Below, piece by piece: positions 1 through 4,844 of a stretch of 7,186 nucleotides of DNA; the first letter of the stretch is position 1; each line of letters opens with the position of its first letter. The notes beneath the pieces are model-generated. The model was given only the letters and a program-made list of their open reading frames with translations, had not been told where the DNA came from and did not search any database. The stretch is from Chitinophagales bacterium (GTDB lineage: Bacteria > Bacteroidota > Bacteroidia > Chitinophagales > UBA8649): positions 1 to 7,186 of the forward strand of contig JADHRO010000106.1 of NCBI GenBank assembly GCA_016777395.1, given 5' to 3'. The position numbers were made by a program, and so were the translations under genes.

Positions 1-1419
1 ATCGTTAAAGGTACAATCACGACCAAAACTAAAGGCGGTTTGATTGCAGATGTATTTGGATTAGAAACATTCTTACCAGGATCTCAAATTGATGTAAAAC
101 CAATTATCGATTACGATATATATGTTGGAAAGACGATGGAATTCAAAGTTGTGAAAATTAACGAGTCTATTAAGAACGCTGTAGTTTCTCATAAAGCGTT
201 GATTGAGTCTGATATCGAAGAGCAAAGACAAGTAATTATTTCTCAATTAGAGAAAGGTCAAGTTCTTGAAGGAATAATTAAAAACATTACTGATTTTGGT
301 GCATTTATCGATTTAGGCGGTGTTGATGGCTTATTATATATCACTGATATTTCATGGGGTAGAATTAACCATCCGAATGAAGTATTGGAATTGAATCAAA
401 AAATTAATGTGGTAGTTCTTGAATTTGATGATAATAAGAAACGTATTTCATTAGGTCTTAAGCAACTGCAACAACATCCTTGGGGCGAGTTTGGCGACAA
501 AATTGAAGTTGGCCAAAAAGTTAAAGGTAAAATTGTAAATGTTGAAGATTACGGTGCATTCTTAGAAATCAATGCAGGAGTCGAAGGTTTAATTCACGTT
601 AGTGAAGTAGCGTGGAGCAATGAACCAATCAATGCAAGAGACTTCTTTAAATTGGGCGATGAGCATGAATCTATTGTGATGACAATCGATAGAGAAGATC
701 GTAAGATGTCATTATCTCTAAAACAATTGACTCCGGATCCTTGGAATGAGATTGAAAATAACTTCCCAGTTGGTTCTAGGCATACAGGTGAAGTCAAAAA
801 CATTACTCCTTACGGTGTATTTGTGGAGCTTCAGCAAGGTATAGGTGGAATGGTTCACATCTCTGATTTATCTTGGACGAAACGTTTTAATCATCCATCT
901 GAATTTACAAAGGTTGGCGCCGACATTGAATGTGTAGTTCTTGATATTGATAATGAGAACAGAAAATTATCATTGGGTCATAAGCAAATTGAAGAGGATC
1001 CATGGGATACATTTGAATCTGTATTTCCTGAGGGATCTGTTCATGAAGCAAGTATACTAAGCAAGGAAGAGAAAGGTGCGATTGTGCTTTTACCATATGG
1101 TTTAGAAGGTTTTGCTCCAACTCGTCATTTGAAGAAAGAAGACGGTTCTGAGCCTAAAGCAGATGATAAATTGGAGTTCAAAGTAATTGAATTTAACAGA
1201 AATGATAAACGTATCATTTTATCACACACTGCTATCCACAACGAAGACATCCAAGATGAGAAAATGGATAAGAAACGTGGTGGCAAGAAGAGCGGAGGTT
1301 CGAGTGATGCTGTCAAGAAAATTCAATCTAACATTGAATCATCTACTCTTGGAGATTTAGATGTATTATCTAAATTGAAGAAAGAAATGGAAACCAATGA
1401 AAAGAAAACTAAGAAGTAG
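1..1419 (+). CDS. rpsA: 30S ribosomal protein S1, 3' portion (5' end outside window)
   Basis: S1 binds mRNA on the 30S subunit and helps load it for translation. The reading frame is open from base 1, so the gene starts before the window; the TTG at 40 is an internal leucine codon, not a start. The visible 472 residues contain five S1-type OB-fold units: a partial one at about 1-66 (with the FLPGSQIDVKPI segment typical of Bacteroidota S1), then about 85-156, 170-243, 257-330 and a more divergent last one at 344-412. Units carry the usual G-x-F/Y-G-A/V-F-hydrophobic core followed by G-L/M-hydrophobic-H/Y-I/V-S/T, and three are followed by a [H/D]PW motif. The tail from about 413 is Lys/Gly/Ser-rich and looks disordered. 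Bacteroidota S1 proteins are usually near 600 residues, so roughly the first quarter is missing. The stop is TAG at 1417-1419, followed directly by a terminator. Identification is very secure. Confidence 0.97.
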   Translation: MVKGTITTKTKGGLIADVFGLETFLPGSQIDVKPIIDYDIYVGKTMEFKVVKINESIKNAVVSHKALIESDIEEQRQVIISQLEKGQVLEGIIKNITDFGAFIDLGGVDGLLYITDISWGRINHPNEVLELNQKINVVVLEFDDNKKRISLGLKQLQQHPWGEFGDKIEVGQKVKGKIVNVEDYGAFLEINAGVEGLIHVSEVAWSNEPINARDFFKLGDEHESIVMTIDREDRKMSLSLKQLTPDPWNEIENNFPVGSRHTGEVKNITPYGVFVELQQGIGGMVHISDLSWTKRFNHPSEFTKVGADIECVVLDIDNENRKLSLGHKQIEEDPWDTFESVFPEGSVHEASILSKEEKGAIVLLPYGLEGFAPTRHLKKEDGSEPKADDKLEFKVIEFNRNDKRIILSHTAIHNEDIQDEKMDKKRGGKKSGGSSDAVKKIQSNIESSTLGDLDVLSKLKKEMETNEKKTKK

Positions 1420-1446
1420 TTTTCAATTATAAGCTTTACAGAAATC

Positions 1447-1479
1447 AAAAAAGTCTCCCGATTAGCGGGGGACTTTTTT
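1447..1479. terminator. Bidirectional rho-independent terminator between rpsA and the SDR gene
   Basis: A 14-bp stem (1447-1460 pairing with 1466-1479) closes a five-base loop, ATTAG. The core is TCCCG/CGGGG with one G-T wobble, extended by GTC/GAC and six A-T pairs. The A run on the left and T run on the right give a U-tract in transcripts from either direction. It begins 27 nt after the rpsA stop and ends 27 nt before the stop of the convergent minus-strand gene, so it can serve both. Confidence 0.9.
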
Positions 1480-1506
1480 ATTTTATAAGCATACTTGTAT
1501 ATCCAT

Positions 1507-2922
1507 TTAGTGAGCTATTCCTTTAATCATTCCTTTAAAAATAAAGCCATGAAAAGGAAGGACCGCATACCAATAGAGACGGCCAAGGATGCCTAAGGGA
1601 CGAAATGTAGCCGTTTGGATTAAGACGTCTCCCTCTATCTTAAATTCCAACCAAGCCTCTCCTGGTAGTTTCATTTCAGCATAAAGCAAAAGTCGCCCCT
1701 CGTTTTTATTCGCGTAGAGTACTCGCCAAAAATCCAGTGCATCTCCTACATTGATGTGATTAGTATTTGTTCTGCCTCTTCTGAGGCCTACGCCCCCGAC
1801 TAGCTTATCGAGATTACCCCGCAATGACCATAACCAATTGGCTGAATACCAGCCCATTTCACCCCCAATTTGCCAAATACGGTCAATAACCTCCTCTTTA
1901 TTCGTGAATACTTCCTTCTTTTTATCAACAAAAACACCGAAAGATGGCACTTGAATGAAATCTGAGATATCTGCTTTAAATCCACTACTCGCGTAGGCAT
2001 CTTTCCAACTGGATGCGATTTGATTGTTCTCCACTTTTTGAAAAGCTCTAAGCAATGATTCTTCATAGCCGATGGGTTTTATACCTACTATCTCATTCAA
2101 TGAATGATTTCTACACACAACTTCCACCTTCATGCTATCAACTAAGGAAGCTGCTAGCTTAAAAGATGTTGAGGTTACGAAATACAACCAATAGGAGGAA
2201 AGTTTAGGAGTCATTACTGGCAAAGTAAAAATATACCTTTTTAAATTTCGAACCTTTGCAAAGGTGAGTAGCATTTCCTTGTAACTGAGTATATCTGTTC
2301 CACCAATATCAAAGTTTTTATTGAAAGTTTGTGGATTCATTAAAGTTTTAGAGAGAAATGAAATAACATCTGTAATTCCAATTGGCTGACATCTAGTCTT
2401 TAACCATTTTGGCGTTATCATAATAGGTAGTTTTTCTACTATATCTCTTATAATCTCGAAAGATGCGCTACCGGAGCCAATAATAATGCCAGCACGCAGG
2501 CAAGTGAAGTTGTAATTGCCTTGAGCAAGCTCTTCTTCTACATTTTTCCGAGACATCAAGTGTTCAGATAACTCATCTTCATTGACAATGCCACTCAGAT
2601 ATATAAGGTGTTTTATTTGAGTGCCTTTCATAGCTGTCCGGAAATTTTTGGCGGCTTGTTTTTCTAAGGCGCTATAGTTACTATTTGAAGTCATACTATG
2701 AACTAAGAAGTATGCGCCATCTATTTCCTTAGGAATTTTGTGAAGTGATTCTTCATCTAAAAGATCTATCTCGATGACTTCAATTTTATCGACTAATGAC
2801 TGTGGTGGATTGAATCGCTTTTTGTCTCTTACACAGCATGTAACATGATGTCCTTGTTCCGTTAAAGTAGGTAAAAGTCTTTTACCAATGTATCCAGTTG
2901 CCCCTGTTAACAGTATCCGCAT
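1507..2922 (-). CDS. Atypical SDR-family NAD(P)-binding protein with C-terminal DUF2867 (YbjT-like)
   Basis: The protein (471 aa) is probably a cytoplasmic NAD(P)-dependent oxidoreductase or epimerase-like enzyme; its substrate is unknown. The N-terminus has a Rossmann dinucleotide motif, TGATGYIG at residues 6-13, then FLVHSM at 72-77, LIYLSGI at 106-112 and RAGIIIGSGSASFE at 143-156. From about residue 320 to the end it matches DUF2867, finishing with an aromatic segment (GRLYWYAVLPFHGFIFKGM, 447-465). These landmarks run in the same order as in E. coli YbjT (about 476 aa, recalled from memory), so the two-domain protein appears full length. I see no clear Tyr-x3-Lys catalytic pair where classical SDRs have it, hence 'atypical'. 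The ATG at 2920-2922 places the Rossmann motif at the extreme N-terminus as expected, and the upstream ATTAAAAT is a normal Bacteroidota start context without Shine-Dalgarno. It is last of the minus-strand genes, with a candidate promoter of its own at 2991-3019. Confidence 0.88.
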   Translation of the reverse strand: MRILLTGATGYIGKRLLPTLTEQGHHVTCCVRDKKRFNPPQSLVDKIEVIEIDLLDEESLHKIPKEIDGAYFLVHSMTSNSNYSALEKQAAKNFRTAMKGTQIKHLIYLSGIVNEDELSEHLMSRKNVEEELAQGNYNFTCLRAGIIIGSGSASFEIIRDIVEKLPIMITPKWLKTRCQPIGITDVISFLSKTLMNPQTFNKNFDIGGTDILSYKEMLLTFAKVRNLKRYIFTLPVMTPKLSSYWLYFVTSTSFKLAASLVDSMKVEVVCRNHSLNEIVGIKPIGYEESLLRAFQKVENNQIASSWKDAYASSGFKADISDFIQVPSFGVFVDKKKEVFTNKEEVIDRIWQIGGEMGWYSANWLWSLRGNLDKLVGGVGLRRGRTNTNHINVGDALDFWRVLYANKNEGRLLLYAEMKLPGEAWLEFKIEGDVLIQTATFRPLGILGRLYWYAVLPFHGFIFKGMIKGIAH

Positions 2923-2972
2923 ATTTTAATTTTGCTTGTTTAAAAAGAATCCTTTTTGATAGTATGTAACTC

Positions 2973-3014
2973 TCTATTTTAGATTGATACCAAACTTAAA
3001 CAATCTATTTTAGA
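2973..3014. repeat. Pair of identical 11-bp palindromic elements in the SDR promoter region
   Basis: TCTATTTTAGA occurs at 2973-2983 and again at 3004-3014, with start points 31 bp apart, about three helical turns. Each copy is itself an inverted repeat of the form TCTA-N3-TAGA. One copy lies in the spacer of the candidate promoter between the -33 and -7 elements, and the other sits just downstream of the predicted transcription start. This is the layout expected of a repressor operator, but that role is inferred; the region is AT-rich and chance is possible. Confidence 0.4.
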
Positions 3015-3019
3015 AGCAA
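2991..3019 (-). promoter_or_regulatory. Candidate Bacteroidota-type promoter for the SDR gene
   Basis: On the minus strand, TAAGTTTG (2998 down to 2991) fits the Bacteroidota -7 consensus TAnnTTTG exactly. A TTG at 3019-3017 lies 18 nt upstream, within the 17-23 nt spacing described for Flavobacterium promoters. Transcription would start near 2985, giving a leader of about 60 nt. The site lies in the only sizeable gap between minus-strand genes, which supports it. The motif is short and the DNA AT-rich, so this is moderate evidence. Confidence 0.45.
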
Positions 3020-3033
3020 TAGGAAATTAGCAT

Positions 3034-3585
3034 CTACTTCCATTTGATATTGCACCCTATACTTGGGAATTGCTCAGCTGACGGTATTTTTCCCAATAAA
3101 AGTTGATCAAGAGCTTGTCCCAGGTCTTTTCCTGTTGCATCTCCCATATTCGGTCGGGTTTCATCAAATCTGCCTCGATATACACAACTTAACTTTCCAT
3201 CAAACACAAAAATATCCGGCGTACACTCAGCTCCATATGCTCTTGCAACTTCCTGACTTTCATCATAAAGATAGGGGAAAGGGTAGCTCTCTTTTTGGGC
3301 TATGACTTTCATTTGTTCTGGTCCATCTTGAGGGTGAGTCTCTATATTATTACTGCTAATAGCAATAAATTGGATGCCTTGGTTTTGATACTTGTTGGCT
3401 AGTTCAACTAGTTTTGAATTAATATGATGTACAAATGGACAATGATTACATATAAAAACTATTACAGTGCCAATATCAGACTGAATTTCCTTCAGACTTA
3501 ACACTTTATTGGACACAGTATCTAGAAGTTCAAAGCTAGGCGCATGCGTCCTAAGTTTCATCATGTTGGAGTTTGTCAGTGCCAT
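3034..3585 (-). CDS. Thioredoxin-fold redoxin, PRX_like1-type (AhpC/TSA-like), CxxC-containing
   Basis: This is a 183-residue cytoplasmic thioredoxin-fold protein, probably a thiol oxidoreductase or peroxiredoxin-like protein; its partner is unknown and no signal peptide is visible. The active-site motif is CNHCP at residues 46-50, following the beta strand VIVFI (41-45). The cis-proline loop is CTPD at 121-124, which adds a third cysteine beside the active site. The end, SIGCNIKWK (175-183), is a conserved signature of this family and supplies another cysteine (178). Length matches the family's usual 180-190 residues. The ATG at 3583-3585 gives MALT, the common beginning of relatives, so the internal Met8/Met9 are less likely starts. 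It follows the M48 protease gene by 27 nt and may be co-transcribed with it, but a promoter-like sequence overlaps the protease stop codon. The family assignment is firm; the physiological role is not. Confidence 0.9.
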   Translation of the reverse strand: MALTNSNMMKLRTHAPSFELLDTVSNKVLSLKEIQSDIGTVIVFICNHCPFVHHINSKLVELANKYQNQGIQFIAISSNNIETHPQDGPEQMKVIAQKESYPFPYLYDESQEVARAYGAECTPDIFVFDGKLSCVYRGRFDETRPNMGDATGKDLGQALDQLLLGKIPSAEQFPSIGCNIKWK

Positions 3586-3607
3586 TTTAAAGTCTATAAT
3601 TTATTAT

Positions 3608-3638
3608 CAAAATTATTGTAAAGCCTCTAGCCTTGCAA
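3608..3638 (-). promoter_or_regulatory. Candidate promoter for the thioredoxin-like gene, inside the 3' end of the protease gene
   Basis: On the minus strand TAATTTTG (3615 down to 3608) matches TAnnTTTG, and TTG at 3638-3636 lies 20 nt upstream. The -7 box overlaps the TAA stop of the M48 gene. A start near 3602 would leave a leader of about 17 nt before the ATG at 3585. The match is complete but short, and it lies largely within coding, AT-rich DNA, so chance is a real alternative. Confidence 0.33.
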
Positions 3639-4842
3639 TTAATGGTGGATGTGAGTAGTGCACAAAAACATAGCTAGGGTGAGGTGTTAGATTGCTCAAA
3701 TGGTTCACACTTAGATTTTTAAGCGCTGTTTGCAGTGGTTCTCCGTTGTAGGTTTCTTTAGCAAAATTGTCAGCTTCAAACTCATTTTTACGAGAAAGAA
3801 GGTTCATACCAATACCGGTCATTAAGGAAATTGGAGAGTAAAGCATTGAAAAGCCTATTAGCGCTATATGAAAACTATTTGAACTTGCACCTAATGCCGC
3901 TACTAACAATGAGCTACTAGAAAGAAGTCCAAAAAGAAAAAATAGAACACCCGTTTGAATAACTCCTAGAATCATTCCTTGTTTAATGTGGTTTTTTTTA
4001 TAGTGACCAACTTCATGCGCTAGTATGGCGGTTAATTCTTCTTCTGTATTATCCTTCATTAAGGTGTCATAAAGCACAATAGCTTTCTTTTTTCCTAAGC
4101 CACTAAAGAAAGCATTAGCCTTACTTGATCGTTTAGAACCGTCAATTACAAAAATATTTGTCAACGGAAAATCAACTTTACTTGCATAACTTTCAATACT
4201 TTTGCGCAGGCTTCCATCCTCTAGGGGCTCTAGTTTATTGAATAAGGGCAATATAAGCGTAGTATAGAAGGTTGCAAAGAAAAGACTAACCATGGTCATG
4301 ATAATCCATGCAATCCACCAAAAACTATTTGGTAACTGATAGTATACCCAAGTGAGTGCGCTTAATATAGCACCTCCAATCAATATGCTTAGCATTAAGC
4401 TTTTGAAAAAGTCCAAAATATATGTTTTCAAAGTGGTTTGATTAAATCCATATTTCTCTTCAATAACAAATGTTTTATACAAACTGAATGGTAAATTGAG
4501 AATAAATGAACCCAATGAAAGCATTCCAAAAAACAATAAACTTTGTAGAATATTGTTAGCAGTTAAACCATTAATCCAACTATCTAAGGAACCAAAGCCT
4601 TTAAAAATAAGAATAGACAGAATAGTTGCAAGACTAATCACGCTCGATAGAAGCGCTATATTTCCGTTGTCTTTTGCATAATTTTTTGCTTTACTGTATT
4701 TGTCCTTATCATACAAATCCTCCACCAATCTTGGCAATGGATTGCTCCAACTTTTTGAATTCAAAAAGTCCAATACTTTACCAAATATAAATTCTAATAC
4801 TACGAAACAAATAATAATAAGGAGGAGGTTGTTAGCTGTCAT
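3613..4842 (-). CDS. M48 family zinc metalloprotease, Ste24/CAAX prenyl protease 1-like
   Basis: This 409-residue integral membrane zinc endopeptidase has Ste24 architecture. The zinc motif HEVGH is at 276-280 and the third ligand is most likely Glu354 in NEFEAD (353-358). Family signatures include VIEEKYGFNQTT (126-137), KANAFFSGLGKKKAIVLYDTL (241-261) and a C-terminal HPSYVFVHYSHPPL (388-401). I see seven hydrophobic segments, at about 4-21, 63-82, 96-118, 147-169, 173-200, 287-308 and 325-350, the number known for Ste24. Eukaryotic Ste24 trims prenylated CAAX proteins; bacteria generally lack these, so here it more likely degrades or processes membrane proteins (inference). The ATG at 4840-4842 begins directly with the first helix, as in relatives, and lies 2 nt after the stop of the upstream repeat-protein gene. 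No Shine-Dalgarno or promoter is seen there, which suggests co-transcription and possible translational coupling. All catalytic residues are present. Confidence 0.95.
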   Translation of the reverse strand: MTANNLLLIIICFVVLEFIFGKVLDFLNSKSWSNPLPRLVEDLYDKDKYSKAKNYAKDNGNIALLSSVISLATILSILIFKGFGSLDSWINGLTANNILQSLLFFGMLSLGSFILNLPFSLYKTFVIEEKYGFNQTTLKTYILDFFKSLMLSILIGGAILSALTWVYYQLPNSFWWIAWIIMTMVSLFFATFYTTLILPLFNKLEPLEDGSLRKSIESYASKVDFPLTNIFVIDGSKRSSKANAFFSGLGKKKAIVLYDTLMKDNTEEELTAILAHEVGHYKKNHIKQGMILGVIQTGVLFFLFGLLSSSSLLVAALGASSNSFHIALIGFSMLYSPISLMTGIGMNLLSRKNEFEADNFAKETYNGEPLQTALKNLSVNHLSNLTPHPSYVFVHYSHPPLIARLEALQ

Positions 4843-4844
4843 GA

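Noticed and set aside
594..1316. Minus-strand open frames opposite rpsA
   Set aside because: They are antisense shadows of the S1 domains, with no recognisable motifs; rpsA accounts for the whole stretch.
2942..2957. Small hairpin AAAAAG-AATC-CTTTTT in the gap upstream of the SDR gene
   Set aside because: The stem has six pairs with a single G-C pair, too weak for a terminator, and there is no GC core. It lies in the predicted leader of the SDR gene.
3063..3305. 80-codon plus-strand open frame
   Set aside because: It lies wholly antisense within the well-supported thioredoxin-like gene and shows no family motif or start context.
1507..4842. Possible defence or toxin-antitoxin module formed by the protease, redoxin and SDR genes
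   Set aside because: All three belong to common housekeeping or envelope families with intact family signatures, and there is no nuclease, NTPase, toxin or mobile-element mark nearby.
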